A DNA stretch of 64,000 nt from CBDAKK01 sp965216965 (GTDB lineage: Bacteria > Spirochaetota > Spirochaetia > WTKD01 > G963693115), in assembly GCA_965216965.1 (NCBI GenBank), contig CBDCGX010000014.1, forward strand, positions 1 through 64,000. The letters run 5' to 3'. Of this stretch, positions 27,084 through 35,261 are shown piece by piece (positions within the stretch are counted from its first letter, which is position 1; each line of letters opens with the position of its first letter). The notes below the pieces were generated by a model. It searched no databases, had not been told where the DNA came from, and worked only from the letters and a program-made list of their open reading frames with translations. A program made the translations under genes and the position numbers.

Positions 27084-28228
27084 AAACACAATTAACAGTA
27101 ATTATAGTTTTATTACTCATACCTTTAGGCATAGTGTTTTCTGAAGAAAACACTTTTTCTTATTCTAACTACGAAGACATTCTTGCTTTTGTCAATAAAA
27201 ACAATCTCCAATTTAGTTGGGATAGCACATATGATATAGGCATTATTCGTAAAGGGGGAACATATGTAAATTTTCAACCAGCAAGACCATATGTGCTGAT
27301 AAATTTTAAAGATGTTGTTTTTATTGATCCTGTCATAAAATATAAAGATTCTCTTTTAGCAAGTAAAAAATTAATATCGTTAATATCTAAAATATTTGCA
27401 GATGAACCAGAAAGACTCCCCTTACAATCTCAATATGATAATACAAATGTGGATAGCACAAAAAAACAACCGTCAATTTCTTCTCAAAAAAAGAAAGAGT
27501 TATTTAAAAGCACAGGAGCGTTTTCTAATATAGTAGTTATTGTTCTTGATCCAGGGCATGGGGGAAAAGATCCTGGTACTATAGGAGAATTTGTGTACAA
27601 AAAGAAATCATATAGACTTCTAGAAAAAACCATTGTGCTCAATGTCTCCAAAAAGATACAAAGTCTTTTACAAAAGCAATTTCCACAAGTGAAAATTGTC
27701 ATAACTCGTAAAACAGATCAATATATTTCACTAGAAGAACGAATACTAATTGCAAATAATCACTTACAAAAATTAAAAGAAAACCAAGCTATTTTATTTG
27801 TATCAATCCATGCAAATGGAGTACCAACAAAAGAACCCAATGGCTATGAAGTATGGTATCTTCCGCCGGAATATAAACGCAACCTTATAAGTAAAGATCT
27901 TGGCACAAACAAACAAATTTATTCTATTATTAATAGTATAAGACAAGAAGAAATTGTATTAGAAAGCGTAGAGCTTGCAAAAAACGTCATAAAAGGGATG
28001 TCATTAGAGATAAGATCACGATTTACTAATAGAGGAATAAAAGAGGAAGAATGGTATGTTGTTCGTAATGCCAAAATGCCAGCTATACTTGTTGAGCTTG
28101 GGTTTATAACAAATCCCAAAGAAGGAGCTGCCATGGCAACTGAAAAATACCAAAATCTTCTTGCAAAGGGGATTGCCAAAGGGATTATAAACTATATGGA
28201 GTTATTTGATGTCTCAAACATACAATAA
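27080..28228 (+). CDS. N-acetylmuramoyl-L-alanine amidase (Amidase_3)
   Basis: This periplasmic zinc enzyme cuts the amide bond between MurNAc and stem peptide. ATG 27080 (ATGA overlap with the previous stop) opens a signal peptide ending LGIVFSEE. The Amidase_3 core shows all four ligands: VLDPGHGGKDPGT (His160), LEKTIVLNVSKKI (Glu182), LFVSIHANGVPT (His244) and ILVELGFITNPKEG (Glu). An N-terminal domain of about 140 residues may bind wall or an activator such as the LytM-like protein at 15471. The gene order amidase, GerMN-like, flaA is reminiscent of Treponema pallidum. Confidence 0.92.
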   Translation: MKTQLTVIIVLLLIPLGIVFSEENTFSYSNYEDILAFVNKNNLQFSWDSTYDIGIIRKGGTYVNFQPARPYVLINFKDVVFIDPVIKYKDSLLASKKLISLISKIFADEPERLPLQSQYDNTNVDSTKKQPSISSQKKKELFKSTGAFSNIVVIVLDPGHGGKDPGTIGEFVYKKKSYRLLEKTIVLNVSKKIQSLLQKQFPQVKIVITRKTDQYISLEERILIANNHLQKLKENQAILFVSIHANGVPTKEPNGYEVWYLPPEYKRNLISKDLGTNKQIYSIINSIRQEEIVLESVELAKNVIKGMSLEIRSRFTNRGIKEEEWYVVRNAKMPAILVELGFITNPKEGAAMATEKYQNLLAKGIAKGIINYMELFDVSNIQ

Positions 28229-28739
28229 TTATGCAAAAAAAAATAAAAGCATTACTCATTCACATATAATGCTTATGACAATTTTCATTGTATTTCTATT
28301 AAGTTTATTTCTATATTTTGCATCGCCAAAATTAATTCAATATCCTCTTTATTTTCCTTCTGCAACAACACTATCATCAAAAAAGTTTGAAGATACTCTC
28401 AAAATAGAATTGCGTATGATCCCCAAAAATAATTTTGTATCTCGCTTTATGGGCGGTTATGATGAAATAACTCGTGTAAAAGATTTTATCTACGAGCTCT
28501 TTTTGGGACCTCAATCCATATATCTAAAAGCAGTTGTTCCCCAGGAGTTTACAATAGAACGCGTCATGAAAGGAAGCATTGGAAAAAAAGAAGTATTGTT
28601 TTTACTTTTAAAAACTGATAATACTAGACTCATTACTAAGAACCTAATACATACAATAAGACAGTGGCTATATTATAACCTTAAAACGATAGAATATAAA
28701 CAAGAAATATTATTAATTATAAATGGAGAATTATTTTAA
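28209..28739 (+). CDS. Membrane-anchored GerMN-like protein
   Basis: One transmembrane helix near the N-terminus (MLMTIFIVFLLSLFLYFA) is followed by a periplasmic domain with the loose GerMN pattern ITRVKDFIYELFLGPQSIYL and KAVVPQEFTIERVMKG. The GerMN fold occurs in spore and cell-wall proteins and often accompanies amidases. The gene begins 20 bases inside the amidase frame end. ATG 28209 is preferred to TTG 28206. Confidence 0.65.
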   Translation: MSQTYNNYAKKNKSITHSHIMLMTIFIVFLLSLFLYFASPKLIQYPLYFPSATTLSSKKFEDTLKIELRMIPKNNFVSRFMGGYDEITRVKDFIYELFLGPQSIYLKAVVPQEFTIERVMKGSIGKKEVLFLLLKTDNTRLITKNLIHTIRQWLYYNLKTIEYKQEILLIINGELF

Positions 28740-28821
28740 ACTGTTATTTTAGCTAAAATAATGATATTCACATAAACATGCTTTTTTTTTGCAAAAAAAC
28801 AAAAAAAATAGTAATAACTAG

Positions 28822-28854
28822 TTGACAACTAAAGGTACTATTAGTATATACTAA
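28822..28854 (+). promoter_or_regulatory. flaA promoter with overlapping palindrome
   Basis: A perfect -35 TTGACA (28822-28827) and -10 TATATA (28845-28850) are separated by 17 bases. The -10 lies in a perfect 14-base palindrome TTAGTATATACTAA (28841-28854), a plausible repressor or activator site. The transcript would carry a leader of about 100 bases before flaA, with a GGGGG-containing ribosome site at 28941-28945. Confidence 0.7.
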
Positions 28855-28958
28855 TAAGTATAATATACTTTTAAATATTGCTTAGGATTAATGTTAAATA
28901 TAATAACTAACAAACTAAAATTTAGAGCAATGTTATTTATAGGGGGTTAATATATAAT

Positions 28959-30017
28959 ATGAAAAAAATATTTATTTTTCTTTTAATACTTGGTTTTGTA
29001 GGGGGAGACATTTTTGCTCAAAATCCTCCTGATAATAATACAAATCAACAAGCAGAGCCTACAACTAAATTGGAAGGAATTGAAGCAAAACAAGCGGCGG
29101 AGCGAGATTACAGACAAAGCTTTGCTAAAGTTCTTATTGATTTCACTAAGATTGATCCTGAGTATGATACTGACACAGAGATTAATTTTGCATACTTAAA
29201 TACTTTCGATTTACCGCAAGAAGAAGTTGATAAATTAAAAACAACATTCTCGCCTAGTAATTGGGAAATATATCCGCAAAGCTCTATTTATATTCCTAAT
29301 GTATTAGTAAACAGTTTTACAAAACCTGTTGAAGTAAATGCGGGGAAGCATGCAGGAGAAATAGTATTGGGTATTCGTCTTCATTTTCCTAATTACCAAA
29401 ATGTTAAAATGTCTGCACTTATTGTTCCTCCCTTTGTACCTAATGTATATTCAAATGAATTTGTAGGTAAAGGTGCTCTTAAAAATGTGGGTCCTGTAAG
29501 AAGTGCTTATATAACAATATATGCTCTTAATAACTCAGAAAAAATCGATATTGTAACAACTGATAGTTCAGGAAATGATTTTACTTATGCTTTCGGCCAG
29601 CTTAACTTTACTGGATGGAGAACGCTTGAGTGGGTTAATCCAAGATATATTGAGAAACCTAGAGCAGCAGATATAAAAGAGCTTCCTCTCTATCCTTCAA
29701 GTGAATTTAACAGAAGGCTAAAGGGCATTCAAATTACTAAGCCTAATCAAAATAAAACTATAGATATGGTTACATACGTTCGTGATATTCAACTTACATA
29801 TGACCAAGCAATAGACGAAGCTCTTTTACTTGACATAGACAATGAAGCAGTATGGAATATAATAGAGCAAACTGCAAGCATTAGAGATAGAGTTCAATTT
29901 CGTAGATCCCTTGGACGGCGATATTTAAAATATCTAGAAGGACGAAAGAAATATGATTACGGAAGTTCAAATCCTGCTAATGCTCAACAAGTTGCGCCTG
30001 CTCCGCCTACACAATAG
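28959..30017 (+). CDS. flaA: FlaA, periplasmic flagellar filament outer-layer protein
   Basis: FlaA forms the sheath around the FlaB core of spirochaete periplasmic flagella. The protein has a cleavable signal peptide (KKIFIFLLILGFVGGDIFAQ), then a domain with VLIDFTKIDPEYDTDTEIN, NWEIYPQSSIYIPNVLVNSF, GEIVLGIRLHFPNYQNVK, VGPVRSAYITIYALNNSEKI and FTGWRTLEWVNPRYIEKPR, characteristic of FlaA. It ends with a Pro/Ala-rich tail. At 352 residues it is normal for FlaA1. It has its own promoter and a strong terminator, as expected for an abundant protein. Confidence 0.95.
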   Translation: MKKIFIFLLILGFVGGDIFAQNPPDNNTNQQAEPTTKLEGIEAKQAAERDYRQSFAKVLIDFTKIDPEYDTDTEINFAYLNTFDLPQEEVDKLKTTFSPSNWEIYPQSSIYIPNVLVNSFTKPVEVNAGKHAGEIVLGIRLHFPNYQNVKMSALIVPPFVPNVYSNEFVGKGALKNVGPVRSAYITIYALNNSEKIDIVTTDSSGNDFTYAFGQLNFTGWRTLEWVNPRYIEKPRAADIKELPLYPSSEFNRRLKGIQITKPNQNKTIDMVTYVRDIQLTYDQAIDEALLLDIDNEAVWNIIEQTASIRDRVQFRRSLGRRYLKYLEGRKKYDYGSSNPANAQQVAPAPPTQ

Positions 30018-30063
30018 TGATTTTTATAAAATTAATATAAAAAATTATTGAAAAGCAAAAAGA

Positions 30064-30097
30064 TAGAAAAGCACTTCATTTGAGAAGTGCTTTTCTA
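30064..30097 (+). terminator. flaA intrinsic terminator
   Basis: A perfect 14-bp stem (TAGAAAAGCACTTC, 30064-30077, with GAAGTGCTTTTCTA, 30084-30097) closes a six-base loop 47 bases after the flaA stop. The 5' arm is A-rich and the 3' arm T-rich, so the T run lies within the stem. Confidence 0.8.
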
Positions 30098-30125
30098 GTA
30101 TAATGTAATAAATATTGAGATTTTT

Positions 30126-30599
30126 ATGGAAGATTTTTTTTCAAATATTTTTGTACAATCAACTTCAAATATTCTTACAAATGTGTTCAGACTCCATACA
30201 AATGAAATTACAACAATAAACTCTGACTTTTTTATAAACATGTCTTGTACTCTTAAAGATAATCAAGAAAACTATAAAATACATTTTTCTTTTTTTGGGA
30301 AGACTACGGTTTCTTATATTGAGAAATTTCTAGATAAAACTATAAAAAAGTTATATAACGAGTTTATAATGGATGATGTATTTTATGAAATAGCAGGAAT
30401 ATTTGTATACTCTCTTCACGATAAAATGCGCTTTTCTTATGATACTTTTCTACATTCTCTTTTTCAAACAAAAAATAAGGATATAAAAGAAGAGGTGAAT
30501 TTTGCTTTAAGAGCGATAGATAAAATTACCAATAAAGATATTATGACTATAGGGTATCAACATATACCTAAAGAGGAGGCGATTAGCTCAGTTGGTTAG
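30126..30599 (+). CDS. Possible CheX-like protein; 3' end runs into tRNA-Val
   Basis: The 157-residue acidic/helical product begins FFSNIFVQSTSNILTNVFRL and has MDDVFYEIAGIFVYSLHDKM, which loosely resembles the ExxN helix of CheX-type CheY phosphatases, but with Gly where the catalytic Asn should be. The assignment is weak. The frame passes without a stop into the tRNA-Val gene, ending at TAG 30597-30599, 23 bases inside it. A one-base shift would produce a natural stop at about 30569-30571, so the true end may be just before the tRNA. Confidence 0.4.
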   Translation: MEDFFSNIFVQSTSNILTNVFRLHTNEITTINSDFFINMSCTLKDNQENYKIHFSFFGKTTVSYIEKFLDKTIKKLYNEFIMDDVFYEIAGIFVYSLHDKMRFSYDTFLHSLFQTKNKDIKEEVNFALRAIDKITNKDIMTIGYQHIPKEEAISSVG

Positions 30600-30650
30600 A
30601 GCACTTGCTTGACATGCAAGAGGTCTCCGGTTCAAGTCCGGTATCGCCTA
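30577..30650 (+). tRNA. tRNA-Val (anticodon GAC)
   Basis: A cloverleaf can be drawn: acceptor AGGCGAT/ATCGCCT (7 bp), D arm GCTC-AGTTGGTTA-GAGC, anticodon arm CTTGC-TTGACAT-GCAAG with anticodon GAC, variable AGGTC, T arm CCGG-TTCAAGT-CCGG with a T-T mismatch at the base of the stem, and discriminator A. It resembles bacterial tRNA-Val(GAC). The CCA end is not encoded. Confidence 0.92.
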
Positions 30651-30850
30651 CACGTTTTATCTTTAATATCTAACCTAAATCTTATTTAGTAAAAAATATT
30701 TTTAAACTATATTTAGCCTAAACCCATGCTAGTATTTGGTTTTCCTACTAAATAACACTGCTGTTTTCTATTAAAGGGTTACAATTCTGCATATTATATT
30801 TTATAATATCAAGATTATATTATAATAAATAAAATTATATTTCAAAAAAC

Positions 30851-31606
30851 ATGAGTTATCCAAATTTTAAAAACAAGCATCAAGAACAATCGCTTTTTAC
30901 TCCCAAAAACTATGTTAATTGGATAAAACATCTAAAAAACGACTGTAAAACAACTCTTCCTAAGAAATATATTCTTATGTATTATCCAAAACTTCTTAAT
31001 TATTTTATAAAAAAATATAAACCTCAAAAGATAGTATTGCATAGATTAATTACGGTATACCTATACAAAAATCTTGGGATTGTCTGTATGACTGGTATTG
31101 GATCGCCACATGCAACAATAATATTTGAGGAACTAATTGCTTTAGGAGGGAAAGAGTTTTTAAATATAGGTTTAGCGGGAGGCTTACAAGATTTTGGTGT
31201 CTTTTTATGTGAAAAATCTATTAGAGACGAAGGAACAAGCCTTCATTATGCTCCTCATGAAAAATTTGCATATCCCAATAAAGATCTTACGCAAAAATTA
31301 GAAAATTATCTTAAAAAGAATTCTCTTTTTTTTCAAAAGGCATTGTCATGGACAATTGATGCTCCCTACAGAGAAACAATAGCAGAAATTAAAAAATATA
31401 AAAAACAAAATGTTGCAACTGTAGAAATGGAATCATCTGCTTTGTTTGTAGTTGCAAAACTAAGAAAAGTGAGAATTGCTGCTGCCTTTGTTGTTTCTGA
31501 TGTTTTAGGATCAGAGAAATGGGAACCTCAGTTTAATGCGAAACATGTATATCAAAAACTAAATAAAGTATTTGATATTGCATTATGCTGCTTACTAGAA
31601 AGATAA
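30851..31606 (+). CDS. Nucleoside phosphorylase (uridine/purine type, PNP_UDP_1)
   Basis: Family signatures are MTGIGSPHATIIFEELIALG with EFLNIGLAGGL (phosphate/ribose region), the WTIDAPYRETIAEI segment, and VATVEMESSALFVVAKLRKV, with the Glu-Met-Glu ribose-binding motif, followed by AAAFVVSDVL. These enzymes split nucleosides with phosphate for salvage. Substrate (uridine, inosine, other) cannot be fixed by eye. At 251 residues it is full length. It is an isolated unit between the tRNA and a pseudogene region. Confidence 0.87.
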   Translation: MSYPNFKNKHQEQSLFTPKNYVNWIKHLKNDCKTTLPKKYILMYYPKLLNYFIKKYKPQKIVLHRLITVYLYKNLGIVCMTGIGSPHATIIFEELIALGGKEFLNIGLAGGLQDFGVFLCEKSIRDEGTSLHYAPHEKFAYPNKDLTQKLENYLKKNSLFFQKALSWTIDAPYRETIAEIKKYKKQNVATVEMESSALFVVAKLRKVRIAAAFVVSDVLGSEKWEPQFNAKHVYQKLNKVFDIALCCLLER

Positions 31607-31695
31607 TATTAAGGCTTTTTTATATCTAAAAAATGAAAAATATTAAAAATCCCTCTTGCACAAATATTTATATATTTACTATCATTTGAATGGGC

Positions 31696-32018
31696 ATGCA
31701 AATAAAGAAAAACAATAAATTAAAAATGAACTAGAAGATGAAAAGGCTCTCTTTAAATATGTGCTGAAGAATTTAATATGATTGGTGATCCTACACGTCT
31801 TAAAATATGCTATTTATTATGCCGTCATAAAGAATTATCTGTTAGGTGAAATAGCAAAAACTGTTGGTGTATCTATAATCAGAAGTTTCGCATACCCTCA
31901 AAAAATTGAAACAAGTAAATCTTGTAAAGGATCGTGGCATTCATTTTCAAAATGTATATTACTGTTTAATAGATCACCGCTTGCAACAATGGTAAAAAAG
32001 AGGCTTACCTCTTTATGA
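31696..32018 (+). pseudogene. ArsR-family metal-responsive regulator, decayed
   Basis: Pieces of an ArsR/SmtB winged helix can be read in several frames: FNMIGDPTRLKICYLLCRHK, then LSV, GEIAKTVGVSI, HTLKKLKQVNLVKDR, and YYCLIDHRLQQ. At least three indels and internal stops interrupt it. The last codons overlap the next start by ATGA. Function, if ever active here, would be metal-controlled repression of the following genes. Confidence 0.68.
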
Positions 32019-32910
32019 AACATTTTGATCTAATAATTATTGGCGGTGGTGCAGGGCATTTTCAGCTGCTATTCATGCTAACGAATTAAAAGTAAACACA
32101 TTTACAACGGAGTTCTTCTATTTTTTCTTGCTCTGAAAGAGAGCTTGTTAATTGCCTTTCTCAAGTACTCATAAATGAAAATATTACTATCAAAATAAAC
32201 ATCACACTAAAACACATAGAAAAATCAGATAAAAAAAACTATTACTTTTGACAACAATGAAAAAAAATAAAAAATCGTGGCCGAAGAAATACTATTAGCT
32301 ACTGAAAAAACGCCAAACACTAGAAAAATTAGGATTGAAAAAACTGGAGTTCTGCTTAATGAAAATAATGTAATTATTGTAAATAAGAATTTCCAAACTT
32401 CAAATAAAAATATTTTTGTAATAGGTGATGTAACAAATGCTCCACTTAGGATTGAAGCTACTGCGGGACGCGAAGGCACCTATGCTGCCGAAAACATCCT
32501 TGAAAGAACAGAGGTTTCTATTGATTACAATGCGGTATCATATACGATTTTGACTGACCGCAACTTATTGGTGTTGAGAGTTGACAGAAAAAGAACAAAT
32601 ACAACAAATGAAGACTTGTGCGTACCGCACTGTATTTTTTCGGATATGCCAAAAGCAATTATTATGCGTAAATACAGAAGGAGCAATAAAAATGATAATA
32701 CATCCGAAAACAAAATAAATTCTTGGTGTTCATATTCTTGGAGAGACTGCTGCATAAATTATTAAGCAAACAATGATATTAATAAAAAACAAGAATGCTA
32801 TTTATAATATAACAGATTCTTTGCCTATATTTCCAACATTGTCAGAAACGTTAAAAATTGTTTCGCTTTCATTCACTAAAAACATTCATGAGGTGAGTTG
32901 TTGTATATGA
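32015..32910 (+). pseudogene. merA: MerA-type (mercuric reductase-like) flavoprotein, decayed
   Basis: ATG 32015 gives HFDLIIIGGGAG, an FAD-binding start, then broken sequence. From 32277 a longer piece reads EEILLATEKTPNTRKIRIEK, NKNIFVIGDVTNAPLRIEA (second FAD motif) and AENILERTEVSIDYNAV. After further indels come LGVHILGETAAEIIKQ, ITDSLPIFPTLSETLKIV and the ending EVSCC; the C-terminal Cys-Cys is the mercuric-ion-binding pair of MerA. The redox-active CxxxxC region is missing: about 250 codons are lost between the first and second pieces. The gene is a clear pseudogene. Confidence 0.75.
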
Positions 32911-33452
32911 AAAATATATTATTTACTGTCTTTTTAGCAACAAAAACAATATTTACCATTAAATGGTATGAATTTTTGTTTTGTGGATTAACACTGTTTT
33001 CTATTAGTGTTTATATTGTTCTTCCTGTTGTAGTAACTTCAGAAATACCCCTTAGTCTCCAATTAAACTTGCTTACTACACGTGATTATGTATCATTTAT
33101 TATACTTTCATAAACTATTTCTATCTTATATACTCAAGTAGACCTTTTTACTTTCTCGATTAAAAAGAGAATTTTTACGTGCTACAAAACAAGATTTTTT
33201 AGGATTTTTCTCTGCTCTTTTTGGAGGTTTATTAGGAACAACTACATGTCCATCATGTATCCTAGAAATTCTCTGCCTTTGGGGAGTAGGTAGCACACAT
33301 TTTTTCTAAATAATCAAATATATGTGTTTATACTGGCTATTATTCTTGTTGCAATGAGCTTTTATTTTACCTCACGCAAAATTGTAGGCTATGATACTTG
33401 TAAAGTGATGGTTAAAAAATGGTTTTTTAAAAAAAACATCTTGTATAAATAA
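32907..33452 (+). pseudogene. Membrane protein with a TCPSC motif, decayed
   Basis: ATG 32907 overlaps the merA stop by 4 bases. The first 69 codons encode two hydrophobic segments, then a stop; another frame continues LKREFLRATKQDFLGFFSAL then FGGLLGTTTCPSC and ILEILCLWGVGSTHFF, and a third has FILAIILVAMSFYFTSRKIV ending at TAA 33450. A Cys pair in a membrane segment together with ArsR and MerA suggests a metal transporter of the broad MerT type, but I do not recognise an exact family. Confidence 0.5.
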
Positions 33453-33532
33453 ATATTTCAAACAAAAATGTAATGTAATATAATATACATATAAAAAAAA
33501 AATTAAAACATTGGTACCCTCATTGACATGTT

Positions 33533-33561
33533 TCATGCAATTAAGATACTATACATAATAT
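33533..33561 (+). promoter_or_regulatory. Probable promoter of the nusA-infB-rbfA-truB operon
   Basis: Perfect TTGACA (33533-33538), 17-base spacer, TAATAT (33556-33561), 29 bases before the nusA ATG. Confidence 0.6.
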
Positions 33562-33590
33562 AAACAAAATCATTATTTAAGCGAGATTCT

Positions 33591-35192
33591 ATGAATGACC
33601 TTTCTAATATTATTAACGAACTCAAAACCCAAAAAAGCCTTCCAGAAGATTTAATAAAAAGCATTATTGAAGATTTTCTTAAAATTGTATATAAAAAACG
33701 TTATGGTAGCGATGAAAATGCAATAGTAGATTTTACTCAAGACAATAATAATGTAACTCTTTTTTCAAAAAAAAGTATAGTAGAAAATGTACTAGACGAT
33801 GTATTAGAAATATCTTTAGAAGAGGCAAGAAAGTTTGAAAGAGAATGTGAGATTGGAGACAAGCTCCTCATAGAAATTAAACCAGAAAGTTTTACTCGCA
33901 CTGAAATTCTTATTGGAAGTCAAAGAGCTGTTCAACGATTAAAAGAATTTGAGAACGATTCAATTTTATCCGAATTTAAAAATAAACTCGGTGAAATTGT
34001 AATAGGGTACTACCTTAGAGATAATAATAGAAACATAATAGTCGATTTAGGTCGGGTAGAGGGTATATTGCCATCAAATTTTCAATCACCTAAAGAAGTA
34101 TACAGAATAGGAGATAAGATAAAGGCTCTTGTTTATTCAGTAGAAAAGAAAGGAAATAAGCTTGACGTTATACTTAGTCGTGTCCATGTTGATTTTGTAA
34201 AAAAAATATTTGAGCTTGAAATCCCCGAAGTATATGATGGGGCTATTGAAATAGTAAAAATTGTAAGAGAACCAGGCTATAGAATAAAAGTTGCCGTGCA
34301 ATCTGATCAATCAGACATTGACCCAGTCGGCACATGTGTAGGAGCAAAAGGGGCTAGAATTAATAATATTATTCTTGAACTTGATAATGAAAGAATAGAT
34401 GTATTGAAATACGATAAAGACCCATTAAAATTTATTCACAACGCACTTTCTCCAGTTGAGGTTAAACAAGTGGTTGTTACCGATTATGAGAAAAAAACTG
34501 CACTCGCCATAGTAGAAGATGAAAAGTTCTCTATCGCCATAGGTAAATTAGGGCTTAACGTAAGATTAGCAAATAGGCTTACCGATTGGAACATTAATGT
34601 GAAAACCGAATCAGAATATAAAGAAATAGATGATTCTAGTGTTTCTGCAAAAATGCTTTTTGATTCCGAAGAGCCACAAGGTGCTCCTGAAGAAGTAGAA
34701 GAAATTGATATTTCCAAAGTATCAGAGCTTTCTGAGTTACAAGAAGCTATCGTGAAAAAATTAGAGGCGACAGAACTTGGATATATAGAAGATCTTCTTC
34801 AGATATCTAATAATGACCTATTAGAAAAAGGGTTTACAGAAGATGAAATAAATCATATTCGATCTGTTATAAGTAGTACTATAGAAATAAAAGAAGAAGA
34901 AGCTAGCGAACAAAAAGCAATAAAGGAATCTTCTGAATCTACTTCTGAAGATGAAGATTCGGCAATAAAAAAAGATGAGGAAGAATATTTTGAAGCAGAA
35001 AATCTGTCTGTAAATGCATTGCCATTGAGAGAATCAATACTCTATAAACTTGTAAATGAAAATATTAATAAATTATATGACCTTGTAATGCTTTATTCTA
35101 AAAATAAATTATTTACAACAATAGAATTCACAGATGAAGAAAAAAAAGAACTAGAACAAGTAATACAAAGCAATATTCAATACGAAGAATAA
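33591..35192 (+). CDS. nusA: NusA, transcription termination/antitermination factor
   Basis: NusA binds RNA polymerase and nascent RNA. The order is an N-terminal RNAP-binding domain, the S1 domain (GEIVIGYYLRDNNRNIIVDL, then GRVEGILPSNFQ), KH1 (VGTCVGAKGARINNIILELD) and KH2 (KFSIAIGKLGLNVRLANRLT). An acidic C-terminal region follows, with repeats LQEAIVKKLEATELGYIEDL and LRESILYKLVNENINKLYDL that resemble NusA helix-hairpin-helix units. At 533 residues it is normal. rimP, which often precedes nusA, is not seen here; the decayed mer-like region lies upstream instead. Confidence 0.95.
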   Translation: MNDLSNIINELKTQKSLPEDLIKSIIEDFLKIVYKKRYGSDENAIVDFTQDNNNVTLFSKKSIVENVLDDVLEISLEEARKFERECEIGDKLLIEIKPESFTRTEILIGSQRAVQRLKEFENDSILSEFKNKLGEIVIGYYLRDNNRNIIVDLGRVEGILPSNFQSPKEVYRIGDKIKALVYSVEKKGNKLDVILSRVHVDFVKKIFELEIPEVYDGAIEIVKIVREPGYRIKVAVQSDQSDIDPVGTCVGAKGARINNIILELDNERIDVLKYDKDPLKFIHNALSPVEVKQVVVTDYEKKTALAIVEDEKFSIAIGKLGLNVRLANRLTDWNINVKTESEYKEIDDSSVSAKMLFDSEEPQGAPEEVEEIDISKVSELSELQEAIVKKLEATELGYIEDLLQISNNDLLEKGFTEDEINHIRSVISSTIEIKEEEASEQKAIKESSESTSEDEDSAIKKDEEEYFEAENLSVNALPLRESILYKLVNENINKLYDLVMLYSKNKLFTTIEFTDEEKKELEQVIQSNIQYEE

Positions 35193-35261
35193 CTAGAACT
35201 ACTTAACATTTCATTACTTATCCCTTTACATTGTGCTTAGAATACAATATAATATCAAAAC

